The position numbers and the translations under genes were made by a program. Shown piece after piece: positions 51,001-62,600 of a stretch of DNA of 64,000 nt. The DNA comes from Ephydatia muelleri. Its lineage: Eukaryota; Porifera; Demospongiae; Spongillida; Spongillidae. Below the pieces are notes generated by a model that had not been told where the DNA came from, did no database searches, and saw only the letters and a program-made list of their open reading frames with translations. Positions within the stretch are counted from its first letter, which is position 1. Every line of letters starts with the position of its first letter. Location of the stretch: positions 4,396,372-4,460,371 of the forward strand of contig JABACO010000008.1 of the NCBI GenBank assembly GCA_013339895.1, given 5' to 3'.

Positions 51001-51919
51001 TATCTCTAGCTATGTCCAATGCCATTTTAATTGCACCACACATTTTGCAAGATGTTCAAAATCAATGTACAAACATGTAGTTTATACACATGAATGTGGC
51101 AAGAGGTTACCTATTGGTGTGCAATTCTTCATGTCTGAAGCAAGATGGAAACCTGAGAAACAGCTGCAGTTGTAGCCCACATCAGTGTCCACACACGTCT
51201 GGATACATCCTCCATTGTTCACTGCACACTCATTGATATCTAAAACAAAACCTTACTAAAGAACAATACAGTGCACGTCAGGATGACACACCTAGTGACA
51301 CATGGAGGGTAATGGACATTGAGGTTAATCTTGATTGCTGAATAGTGGATGGTAGTGGTGACCCACAGGTTATTGAAGGGGGGCCAGTGTACAATTGAGC
51401 TGTTAGTGAGCCACTTGCAGTGGCAACAATACCAACATGTCCACTACCTGATGGCTTCACACACGCTGCAATTACATCTCCTTGTTGCACCACAAACTGT
51501 TGGGACTGTGGTATTGAGAAATGGCTGCAATTATAGCCGGGCATGATTGGAGATACTGAGTAGCTTGAACTGGATCCTGACACTAAGGAGTATTGGACCA
51601 TTGGGCTGCTACCTGATGGCCTATAGACAGCAAGGTAGGCTGCATTTGAAATGCCTGAACTGTAGTAACACATGTTCCATTTAGTGGCATTCCCAGGACA
51701 CTGTGAGGGGTTTGCATTAAACCAGTTGTTGATGAGGATGTGAGCTGATTGAGGTCATTTCCATATGAGCAGGATGAGATTTCTTGGAATTATGGAAAAT
51801 GAGGTTAAAAAAAACGTCAAGTAAGCATTGCATGTCAGGGAAGCAAACTTGGTTCATGCTGATTCCTTACCTCTGATCACACAAAAGACAAGTAGTGATG
51901 TGTACCAATGAAGACACAT
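45026..51919 (-). CDS. Receptor tyrosine kinase, copy 1 (split by inversions)
   Basis: Minus-strand exons: 51919-51871 (ATG and signal peptide), 51744-51292 (about 150-aa extracellular region of unknown fold), 51239-51111 (calcium-binding EGF, DINEC start), about 50050-49963 (Thr-rich stalk), 49258-49155 (part of the transmembrane exon), about 47801-47755 (end of the juxtamembrane exon). Kinase exons: 46521-46302 (GHGQFGGV loop, VAIK), 46233-46166, 46102-45949 (HRDLAARN), 45889-45683 (ADFGLSR, YY activation-loop pair, KWTAPEA, DVWSFG), 45624-45539, 45209-45026 (stop 45028-45026). Kinase phases all agree. HRDLAARN is the receptor-type catalytic loop. The exons at 47882-47988, 48047-48116 and 48366-48447 lie on the plus strand, as does half of the transmembrane exon, and 48047-48116 has four extra bases. 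As assembled, no normal full-length receptor can be spliced. Confidence 0.8.
47802..48447 (+). other. Inverted juxtamembrane segment in kinase copy 1
   Basis: Contains three exons homologous to the minus-strand exons of copy 2 at 62520-62415, 62355-62290 and 62133-62052, but on the plus strand. The right breakpoint falls within the codons for E-L-Y-G-V. The rest of that exon ([15 protein letters not shown]) remains on the minus strand at about 47801-47755. Confidence 0.8.
49263..49363 (+). other. Inverted 101-bp segment in the transmembrane exon, copy 1
   Basis: Matches 63074-63174 of copy 2 in reverse complement with equal length. It includes the acceptor and the first half of the transmembrane exon ([14 protein letters not shown]). 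Confidence 0.85.
50060..51110. other. Intron of kinase copy 1
   Basis: AT-rich. Two degenerate copies of an actttgatg...ataggg tttgc block occur near 50345 and 50840. No exon recognised. Confidence 0.4.
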
Positions 51920-51929
51920 TCTGCAATAG

Positions 51930-53150
51930 AATAATGATAATTACTTCAGGCTTAGCTACCTGCAACATAACTACACACACTAAAAACGTTTAATATTAAT
52001 ACAAACATTCATGCCTAAAAGCGTGATTCTTTAAACTATAGTATCAATGTCATGTGATGAAACACCTGTCATTTAGTTACATAACCGGTTCATATGTCCA
52101 ATACAGTGTGCAGATGTGAGTGAAAAGGAACCATGTAGATGTGCAATGAGTGTTTAGGGAAAGTGGATCCAACTCAATGAATGTTGGGGAAGGAGGTTTA
52201 TTCCCCATCTAAAAGGAACCAGTATTTGTTATATAGAATTTCAAGAAGTTCAGAGGAGGAGGTACATATGGTGAGTGACTTACTGCTAAACCAAGACTTT
52301 TGCATGCACATGTATATCACTGCATGCAGTGTGAAATATCATAACATCAAGTTGCATTTGTTGCAATGTTCTGGGATAGCCTGAAGCTAATCTCCGTAAT
52401 TGCATGCTGCCAAGAAGACAATGCACGAGTACATGACAGTGACACCTTGTGGTGTGTACATGACCATCGGTCTTCAAAGTACATGTAAGAGATAATTTCA
52501 ATTTGTTAGGTACAAAGTTTATACTCGAGGTGTGCACTTCAGCAGTGTGTAAACTACTGTACCGAATTGCCATTAAGAAACCACAAGCTACCATGCCTCA
52601 AGATATGATCAAATCAGTTTTGGACAGCTGGAACGTACATTGGGTACCTGGGAACATAACAGGATGGCCACTTACATAACCAGGTGGGCAAAATATGACA
52701 TATCGGGTCATCTGATAGTACATGTAAATGTATAACATGATGATCAGTACATAACTGCTATCCCATGATGTACCAGGCATGTTCTATGTATCTACATAGT
52801 ACAATGTACGCAGTGCTTGATATTTGACTAAATTATGTACCATTGAAACACAGTCTACATATCCCATTCATATTGGAGTCCCACCTTCCCATTGGAATAT
52901 CCACAAGCAGGTATCACACTGTTGTTGTTATTTCATTTGTGACTCCACTTATAAAGTATTGGTGTACAGTACTTGTCTTCCTGTAGCTCTGCAATATTTC
53001 ATCACACTAGACGAAATGTTTCTACATGTACATACACATGTTTCTTGTTATTGTGCTACTGTAGAAATGATTTACCACTGGCTGTGGAAAACATATGGCA
53101 AATTAAGATCCCAAATCCATCTCCACTATGAAAGTGACCCTACTGAGATA
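51930..53150. other. Upstream region of kinase copy 1
   Basis: The AG just before position 51920 suggests a separate 5' UTR exon upstream. No promoter motif or other exon is convincing. Confidence 0.35.
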
Positions 53151-53153
53151 AAT

Positions 53154-53640
53154 TTAATAGTACCTTCGTGATGACGACGGCGACGACGAAAGCGGTGGTG
53201 GCGGCGGCGGCAACACGCGGGAAGAGGAGGACAAAGAAGGGGGAGGAGGAGGCGCCGAGGCCGCAGAGGACAGTGCACTACACGGTGGTAGTGAGGCCTC
53301 GCGCGCAGGCGACAAAGGAACCTCTGTGGACGGGCCCGAAAAGGAGGGCGGATGCGTCTCGGTGGAAGATGAGCACACGCCCATGGAGAGTAACGCCTCA
53401 GGAATGATGACGCATAAACGCCTCACAGGCTAGCTGGAGCCAGAGACTCTGGCTCCTTCCCCCCCGCCAGTCCCAATTCCAGTTTCCCTGGCCCTGATAT
53501 GGCCTGGCTCCAACCCCACTCCCTTGCCAAGTCCAATCCCTCTGGTCCCAAACACCACTCTGCCAGCCTCGGCCCCACCACTGTGGCTGTGCGGGCCAAC
53601 CACACCCCCTACCACCTTGCCACCATTGTTGCGCACCATG
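53154..53640. other. GC-rich island with overlapping open frames
   Basis: Sharply GC-rich against AT-rich flanks. Plus-strand frames encode either an Arg/Thr-rich or an Asp/Glu/Gly-rich chain to a stop near 53432; the minus strand gives a Ser/Pro-rich frame. A 21-bp palindrome (GGAGCCAGAG, A, CTCTGGCTCC) lies at about 53436-53457. No known domain. It may be part of a mobile-element ORF or a first exon. Confidence 0.3.
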
Positions 53641-53945
53641 TTACCCATAGGGGATCCACCTCAGTTTTCTCTTTCTTATTTCAACATCACCATCTTTCCC
53701 ATCTCTCCCACTTTGACCACCTCCACTATTCCCCAATTGCACACCTCCCTGTTTTCCTATCTGAGCCGTTTTACTTCTAGCTGGATTTCCTAAGCTGGTC
53801 GGTTCCCTCCTCCACAGTATAGTTAGTAGCATTGTTTGGTCCATCTACAACCTCCACTGTTCCTAGTACCTCCCCTTTCTCCCTCAAACAACTTTCTCCA
53901 AACAACCTCCCTTCCTTGTGTATCTTCATAGCATGCTTAATTTTT

Positions 53946-55225
53946 TTATTTCATTTCTTTCTCCTTTTTCATGATTTCCACTTCGAAACTAGCTTTCTCC
54001 TCTTCCCATGCACATATTATTTCTTCATCTCTCCCATCTTCTATCTGTTTTTCTAGCTCACTTATTTGACCAGAGGTTTTCTCCAGCAAGGTGTTAAAGT
54101 GGCTTCTACGCAGTGCTAGTAATTCAATGGAAGTGTTGTGAAGAATTTGTTTACATTCTCTTTTTAGAGCGTCATTGGCATTGTAGGCTACACAAGGTAG
54201 AAATACTTTCAGGTAGATACTGTTTTGTACACATTCGTTACCAAAAGCTAGATGGTGTTCGAGTATAAGCTTGCTATGGAGCATTTCACTATATTTCTTG
54301 GTGTTCATTTGCTGGTCCACTATCTTGACTTGTTTCAGTATTTTGTTATATTCTTTGTGTAGGCACTTTTTCAATTCCCCTGCCATTATCCCCATCGGCA
54401 CTGGCTCCTAAACAACGCTCACTTCTTCCTACATCACTTATAGTCCTATTCCCAACACTTTCACTGCTACCACCATTTCCCTGTACTTCCTCATCTCCAT
54501 GATTCACTCTAACAACTGTGTCTTCTCTATCAGGGTGTGCCCCTGTGCTGTCTTCACTTTCCCATTGTCCTCAGTTCTCTATATCTCATTTCGATCGTCT
54601 CTTTTCCCTACTCTCTTCTGAGTCTGCTATGGGTATCACCTTTCTATTAATAGCCACCTCATTCATGTCTACTTCCTGTCTTACATCAAGTGATGGGGCT
54701 CGTCCATCCCCATTTCCTTCAACTACCGTATCTCTCTCTCTAACAATTGTAGTGATTGATTCATCAACACTTACTGCTCCCTGGGTTACATCAAGTGTTG
54801 GGGCTCATCCCTCCCTATTTCTTTCTACTACCGTATCTCTCTCTCTAACAATTGTAATGGTTGACTCATCATGCACACTTACTGCTCCTTGAGTTACATC
54901 TTGGTTTGGAGCCAGGACCAGGTTCTGCATTAGGGGTTTGATTTTCGCACTCTGTGCTTGATTCTGCTGGGTATGGGTTTCTTTCCTCTGTGGTGAGGCT
55001 CGAAGTCTTGGGGGTGGCTGACTATCTATCTGTATTCTTCTCCTCCCTCATCTTCTTGACTCTCTTCTGGATAAACTGTTCATAGGAAGGACTAGACGGT
55101 ATCTCTTTCCCCATTAGTGCCCTCTTATTAGAATAATGTTGTGTAATTGATCTGTGTGGGACCATGAAATGCTTCGTAAGTGGTGACTTATGAAGTATGT
55201 CTCTCTCCTCTCTCTCTCTCCTCAT
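53946..55225 (-). CDS. Unrecognised hydrophilic protein region, frames interrupted
   Basis: Minus-strand open frames at 55225-55022 and 54401-53946, with open stretches between. The first is basic (KRALMGKEIPSSPSYEQF). The middle is acidic and Ser/Thr-rich and contains a tandem duplication of about 107 bp (about 54670-54780 and 54780-54890; RERDTVVE twice). The last is Lys/Glu-rich, likely alpha-helical or coiled-coil (ISELEKQIEDGRDEE). Stops and frameshifts separate the parts. It resembles the accessory ORF of a retroelement more than a conserved host gene, but no catalytic domain is present. Confidence 0.3.
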
Positions 55226-55365
55226 TCTCGTCTCGTACTCATCTCTCTCTCTCTCTCTCTCCTCTCTCTCATCTCTCCTCGACTTCTCTCTCTCTGTCTC
55301 TCTCTCTTCTCTCTTCTCTCTCTCTCCTCATCTCTCTCTCTCATCTCTCCTCTCTCTCGCCAGCC
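55195..55365. repeat. (CT)n tract
   Basis: CT dinucleotides with CA and GA interruptions. Confidence 0.95.
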
Positions 55366-55369
55366 AATG

Positions 55370-56034
55370 GAAAGAGAGCTGGATCTGACCTACAGAACTG
55401 CTTCAAGGTTGGATTGGGAAGTGGAGGTGGTGTGTAGTGAGTGCCTGCAGAGACTTTTAATCCACAAAAACTGCTTCAAGGTGTAAAGGAAAGGGGAGTT
55501 GGGTGTGGTGTACATTGCAAAGATGTGTGTTGGGCTCTAATTTGGAATGTCTCTTGTGGGGTATACATGATGAATGTGTACACGTGTGTGTACATGTGTG
55601 TGTGCACATGTGCATGTGTGTGTACTTATGTATGAGACCTTGATGTACACAACATAGAGCTTAGTATGCAAGATGCTTTGGTGATATGATGTAATGTGGG
55701 TGTGGTCAACTGAATAACAGGACTACCTCAAACTCTTTAAATTTTAAATTCATCCACCTCCCTCCCTCTCTTTCCCTTCCTCCTCTTTCCACCCTCTCCT
55801 CCCTCCCCTTCCCTTCCCCCTGAATAGGACGTGACTCTGATTGCTTCTGGACGTCTTCAATGGAAGATAGGCTCACTTTTGGTTCTTCACCTCACTAGCA
55901 TCACACCTCCTATCACGTTCCCCACATCACCTCATGATCATGTTTCGAATGCTATCACATCTTGCTATCTCCCTCCTCCAGTCCCCATCATCACCTTATC
56001 CTCATTCCATTGAGTGCTGTGTCCCGTCTTTTTC
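55370..56034. other. Short unique stretch between pyrimidine tracts
   Basis: A repeated AACTGCTTCAAGG word occurs near 55397 and 55470. A possible exon starts after AG at about 55828 (DVTLIASGRLQWK). Neither can be tied to a family. Confidence 0.25.
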
Positions 56035-56560
56035 CCCTCTCGTCCCTCCCTCCCCCCTCCCTCTCGTTCCCTCCCTCCCTCCCCTCTCGTTCCTCCCTCC
56101 CTCCCCTCTCGTTCCTCCCTCCCTCCCCTCTCGTTCCTCCCTCCCTCCCCTCTCGTTCCTCCTCCTCCCTCTCGTTCCTCCCTCCCTCCCCTCTCTTCCT
56201 CCCTCCCTCCCCTCCCTCTCGTTCCTCCCTCCCTCCCCTCTCGTTCCTCCCCCCCTCCCCTCTCGTTCCTCCTCCCTCCCCCTCTCGTTCCTCCCTCCCT
56301 CCCTCTCTTTCCTCTCCCTCCCTCCCCTCTCGTTCCTCCCTCCCTCCCCTCTCGTTCCTCCCCCTCCCTCCCCTCTCTTCCTCCCTCCCTCCCCTCTCTT
56401 CCTCCTCTCCTCCCTCCCTCCCTCTCTTCCTCCCTCCCTCCCCTCTCTTCCTCCCTCCCTCCCCTCCCTCTCTCCTCCTCCCTCCCCTCTCCTCCCTCTC
56501 TCCCTCCCCTCTCATTCCCCTCTTTGCTCCCTCCTCTCCCCATCCCCTCCCTCCTCTCTC
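56035..56560. repeat. 525-bp polypyrimidine minisatellite
   Basis: Units of about 22 bp (ctcgttcctccctccctccc plus ct) with length variants. Nearly all pyrimidine on the plus strand, so triplex-capable. Confidence 0.95.
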
Positions 56561-56586
56561 TTTTACGTTTCTCTCTTGTTCCCCAG

Positions 56587-56662
56587 TGATGAGGCATGGA
56601 GGATTTTCGCACTACTGCACCACCAGATCGAGAGGGAGAGAGTGGCCCCCATTCAATACCGG
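56587..56662 (+). CDS. Possible orphan exon
   Basis: Lies between an AG after a pyrimidine tract and CG|gtaatc. The open frame reads DEAWRIFALLHHQIERERV. Amphipathic and plausible as coding, but no partner exon or family was identified. Confidence 0.25.
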
Positions 56663-56669
56663 TAATCGC

Positions 56670-57800
56670 AGGGATATTCAATGAATTTCCAAGGAATATC
56701 CAGGGATATCCAGAATCAATTTATTGTACTAGTAAACCAACCAATTGCCGTTACCCTTTTCCCCAGTCGTGGTCCAAAGGGGAGTGATGAACTTACTAGC
56801 AAGTATGAATTCTATTACACCGGTACCTACAAATGCGTCGACCATTAACAAACTCATTTTGTTAATAAGAATGCTTTTTAACTGGTGAATGTTGGTGACA
56901 TTTCATTATGTACGTGTAGAAATGGATAGCTTCGTTTATGATAGCAATGATATATGCTATGCACGGTCATATCATATTTGGTGCAGACGATTAAGTCGCT
57001 TTTTAATGCATTAAAAAGCAACGTATTCCGACATACCACTTAGGCGCAACTATTATTCGGTGTTCAGAGAAATTTTGACTTACCATTTGAAGTTTGAACG
57101 GAAAATTCTGGTACGCCTTTGTCTGAGCATGTGTTTTGGAGTGAATGACGTTTATTTCTCTTTTCTTTTTATAGGACCTATCTAGTCCTAGTCAGAATAT
57201 CGAGCCTTTATTGAACGCATAGCTTCTGGTAGGTGAAATGTTATGGCAGAGCGTTCTGAGTGTCGCCTGTGTCTGGTAACGACTGTATAATGACATTTCT
57301 TTATTTTTTGTCTTTCCATCTAGCGCTTATTTAACGTATAGCTTGATAGTAGTTCCGTCCAACTATTTTCAAAGGTGAGACGGAGGTGGATAGGGCAGAG
57401 ATAATATCTATATATTATCTCTGTCCCGACTCTGGCTCCTTCCCAAAATTTGAACGCTCCTACCTGCACATGTGGACGTATCAGACCTTGTAACGTCGGT
57501 ACTGTGCTTGTGCAAGACTGACGCTAAAAGTATGCAGTATTGAAAAAAAGAAGTTGATGTTTTTATAACCGTTGCGGAGTTTTAGCGATTCAGCATTTCT
57601 ATAATTACATGATTAGGCATAATTAATGCGCGAAAGAATGTATTGATTTTGGTTTACGATTGCTTGATCATAATGCAGTCAAAGTTATAAGATATATTCA
57701 GACCGATTTGTACTATTTATAAGAGCATTGAAATTCAATTTCAAAGAAAACGCAAGATGACCGATTTCTTGATAAGTTGTTGTCATTTGATAACTATTTT
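56670..57800. other. No gene recognised
   Basis: AT-rich. A stem-like block (agagataatat...atattatctct) lies near 57396-57425. The words ctctggctccttccc recur near 53445 and 57430. Confidence 0.35.
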
Positions 57801-58811
57801 ATTTCCCTGCGTTATACAGAGATTTGCTGTGAGAAAAAAACAAGGGTTAGAAGCACATAAAACTGTAGTCTTGTTCCACAGCTACAAGCTGGTAGTTAGC
57901 TCACTTATTAATATTCCTGTAGCTCTGTCAAATGATGGATTTGATTTGAAGGTGAATCAATCCCTTTCCCTCTTCCTATCAGTAGACACTTCTATGTTGC
58001 CCACATACCATCCTTCTTGAGCAGAGTGATGTGATGTAACACCTCTCCTCCCCTTCCCCTCCTGGCCTAAGACACAATCAAGTGTTCACCATGCACTTCT
58101 CCTGGGAATACCGTTTTGAGCCTTCACAGGATACGAATCCAATGATTCCTTGTCTGGACACAATGACATGAACTCTACATGATACTATACATTGAGATCC
58201 TTTGCTGTATCATTCCTTCTCTCCCTCCTCTCATATGTCCTGAAACATCGCATACTATCCGTCCCATTGTCCCCTGCGAAGAGCAATAATGTATCAAGAC
58301 TTGGCTGGCTACAGTGTATGTCCCTTCCCTCTGTTATGCCTACACCACTTCATGGTTCCATATCCTTCTTTGCCTGGACATAGTGACACAAGAAGTGCAC
58401 ATGACTTTGTGCATTGTGATCCTTTTTACCTGCATTCTTGGTCAACCCTCCACAAAACACCACACAATAGTGTCCTGAGACATCGATAACTTTCTTTCAC
58501 GATTTATCCCCTAAATAGAGCAATAATGTGATTAGGACCTGGCTACAGTGTATATCCCTTCCGGCTGTACGTGTACTTTATCACAAACTACCCCTTCTTT
58601 TCTATATCAGCAGGATATTACAATAGCTCATCCCGCTAGCGAAATAGCTATCCCCAAATACTCTCATTAACAAAATTCTTAACATTTCACATCCATTGAC
58701 ATTGCAGCTAATGGACACCACAGAATTCGTATCCATTATATATTATTTCCTCCATTCCTCGAAATGACCCTAAGCACTAATCATCACATCTCACCCATCT
58801 CTCACTAGGGA

Positions 58812-58876
58812 AAGCACGTTCCTTGCAGCAAGGTCACGATGAACAGATGATTTGCTTGAGAGGTCAGTACTGCATG
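58812..58876 (-). pseudogene. Orphan fragment of the kinase HRD exon
   Basis: About 65 bp nearly identical to the part of the kinase exon encoding the HRDLAARN region (compare 60409-60468), lying downstream of the copy 2 stop codon and not found at the matching place in copy 1. No splice sites; not functional. Confidence 0.75.
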
Positions 58877-59650
58877 ATAATTATCTTTCTTTAGTAGATA
58901 CATGTACATCTTTTTTGCTGTCTCACTGTCTCACTTGCCTCGAAGGTTAGGCTGAATGCTACTTGCTTTAATACATACGCAACATGCCACGATGTTAGCT
59001 CTACGACGTACACAATCCACTATGTGAGCCTGCAGCCTCATCTCGGAACATCCACCAACTGTGAGCCCTGTCCTTCCAAAACCCAGATCACTTTCGGTAC
59101 GCCGCTTATTGCACAAAAGCTACACCAGGGCACGTACAGAATGCACGAAGTCATCTATTTTGACCCTTTGCATGTTGTTGCATTGATACCTGTATGTACG
59201 TACAGTGTATATTTGCGTTATTTATTTACACCAGGTGAAAAGTTGAATTTCCTAATAGTCAAATATAGTTTAAATTGGTGACATTTCTGCTGTAGTAAAT
59301 ACAAAGGTCATATAGTGTAAATGTCACATATACACTGCATTTGACAATTAACTTTCCACCTAGTGTTACCATCTACTGATTTCGAGTTGAATAGAAATGT
59401 CCTTAGCTCATGTTAACCTACAACATTTTGCATATGCTACAATTGCCCTTGTACATGCACACATGTACGTTTCAATACTACACTAAATAGCTTGCAATTC
59501 CACACATCCCCAACTTAATTAAAATCAAGAAATATGGCAATGTACTACAAATTAAAGTTCTATACTGTAGATAGATGTACATGTACTGTGCTTGTATACA
59601 TTAATAGTATTCAGTTATGATAAGCAAGTTTGACAGCAAAATGTTGATAA

Positions 59651-62600
59651 TTATAGATAGCTCTTCTGAAGCTCAATGTACATTTTCTCCCCAGCTTCCA
59701 ATGGAGCTCCCAGTACTGCAGCCTGTGGATGTGTGGAAGCAGCCTCCTCAGGAACATGAAGGACAAAGGCTTGGTCTTGGGAGAGGGACATGTGTATGTC
59801 TCTGAATGATGGACGAGCATGATCATCAGGACACCTGATAAAAGAGATTGAAAATCGTTCACAAGAAACAAGTGCATGATTGTGTACACAGCATTGTAAC
59901 AGTGCTACTTATTGCAATGTAATTATTAAATGTATGCATGCACAACAGAAGGGACTTGCCAGCAGTGGATCATGGTCTCGTAGATCAGAAGAGGACATCC
60001 AGGAGGTGGTGGCAGCCTGTACCCTGCATTAATTTTCTCAACAACCTACAGTTATTGCAATGCACACAATAAATAATTATAATTATATGATGCTACTACA
60101 ATGTACATGTATGTGTACCTCAGCATTGCTTATTGTTTCAAATGGCTTGAATCCAAGGCTCCATATTTCATACAACACACATCCAAAGCTCCATACATCA
60201 CTGGCAGTGGAGTATTTTTTGTAACAGATAGCTTCTGGTGCTGTCCACTTTACAGGGACCATTCCTCCATGGGAGAAGTAGTAGGTTTCTTCATCCAAGT
60301 TACGAGACAGACCAAAATCTGCAATCTGCAAGTACAATGCATCAGAATCAAGCTAAGAGCTATCATGCAACACTATGAACAAACTTTGCACACGCAGGCC
60401 TTTGTGACAAGCACGTTCCTTGCAGCAAGGTCACGATGAACAAATGATTTGCTTGAGAGGTACTGCATGCCGAGGGCTACTTGTTGGGAGTAGGTGAGCA
60501 GACTTTGCTGAACGTGTGACAGGATCATTTGGCCAGGGCTGATGTACATGTATGATCAAATACTTCATAGCCACATGTGGTACTATTCTGTGATCACTTA
60601 CTCTGGTCTCATTGTCATAAGATGTGTTCGCAGGTCTTTGTTGTGAGCCAGCTCGATCACCAGCATTAACTGAATGCATTACAGGACAAGGCCATGGAAG
60701 CTATGCACATGCAGTGTACACACACAACATCACATACTGGTCCTCCTTCACTGACAATCCCATGGAGTAGAATCACATTGGGATGTTTGAACTGGGCCAT
60801 TATGGCTGCTTCCTGTAGAAACTTGACCTTATCTTCATCATTGTGGGATTTAGTGGGGTCCAGGACTTTGATAGCAACTTCACATTCACCCTTTGGTGAC
60901 TTCCACTTTCCTTTGTGGACTCCTCCAAACTGTCCATGCCCCAATGCTGATTTTGTTCTGAAAGAATGATCCATATTGATGTGCAGTATGCATATTAGTT
61001 ACCATGTGATACATTCTTTTGTTTCTAAATACATGTACTTCCACCTCCTATGCATGGATCAGGCTTATAATGGGACATACATGCATTTGACTGATGTGCA
61101 CCAAAAGGGAATCTATATGTATAGCAAATAATTCATCTAGAGGACATAAAAGCATATGGGTATAGAGTCCATTATAGACACATTAATTCTCATTACTAAA
61201 TTAACTCTATTATTTTTGGGAATCAAAGATATAAATACTATTTCAGGTTAAGCATAAATGTACACGCAAAGGTAAAAAGATGTGCATATATATTGCATTC
61301 AAACATTGATGATCTGAAGTGTTAAACAAGCTATTGAGCAGGTAGAGCTGCTCCATCATCAAATCCTAAGCCACTTAGCCATTTGACTCATGACCCTCAT
61401 AGACTCAGGCTATGAGATCTCACGATTGAAAATGCCAGTCAGGTTGTAACCTGCTTTCTGATCAAATAACTTACTTTATAGTAAAACGAGTATTACTATC
61501 ACACGATAATGGATGTTTCATTGCTCAATGCAAACAACACACAGCTCTACTGGGACCTGTGTACATGTATCGACTTCACTAGTCTGCTCTACAGCTACCA
61601 CAATAGTCCATTTTGAAGTGCTATTGATAAATGATGTTAGACACCTCTGGAATTACATGGTACATGTAACGGTTGAAGAGTCACCAGGGGTGATACTCTC
61701 TTTCTGCACATCACAATGCAACAATGAACCATCAAAATACACCTTGTCCTTTCTTATAAATTATAGAGAGCAAAGCAGGAGAGATGTTACATTTCATTTC
61801 ATTGATACATGTAATTTCTCCTCAATAGTATAATATGCTTCCAGCTTAGTATTTTATAGGTGGGAGTTTTTGAAATACATGTGCATCAAAGTTCTTCTGT
61901 TTATATATTCTACCAGTGTAAACACTGTGAGTGACTGTAGCTACAGCTCTTGTACATCAATTATTATACCACATCATTTAAATGTACAGGTGCTAAAGAG
62001 CTCACTCAATCTCGTGTCTTGGAATTCTTAAAGTCTTGTGCTGCTCTAATACGCCATACAATTCCTCCTCTTCTGTTGGTGGTAGGCAGTAAGGGTCCTC
62101 ATCGTCATTTCCATATATGTTCTCAGCAGGCATCTACACGTGGAAGTAATTATTGTTATTCAGTATGTTCACTGCAAGAAGCTTAGCATGTAAGGTATCC
62201 ATTTCTTAGGTCAGATCACCTTACACCCGTACATGTAAGTGACTGTTTTTGCAAAAAGAAAACAAACACTTTTAATCAGAAAAACTCACCATTTCATTAC
62301 CAAAGTCACCACTATGCATGGTGCTAACTTTGTATGGGACTTCATATGACAATCCCTGTACAAATAGATCAATGAACATATCATAACATCATATTATAAA
62401 CATATGAACACAGCTGTGTGGCGTACATAGTTCTTTTCTTCTGTTTTCTCATTGTCCTTCACTGGTTCGTACACTGCCTTTGCAACATCGTACACATTTA
62501 ATTCAGCTCCATTATCACCCTACACGGCATTGTCTGCAATACAATGTATCATGACATCAGTAGTGTCAGGCTTCAAATTGGGTATTGGTGGTCTAGCAGG

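Noticed and set aside
51721-51785. Frameshift in the kinase extracellular exon
   Set aside because: An upstream AG would give another frame, but the acceptor ending at 51745 keeps phase with the signal-peptide exon, so no lesion is needed.
55934-56681. 240-residue Pro/Ser/Leu-rich or Arg/Glu/Gly-rich proteins
   Set aside because: Low-complexity translations of a polypyrimidine tract; no coding context.
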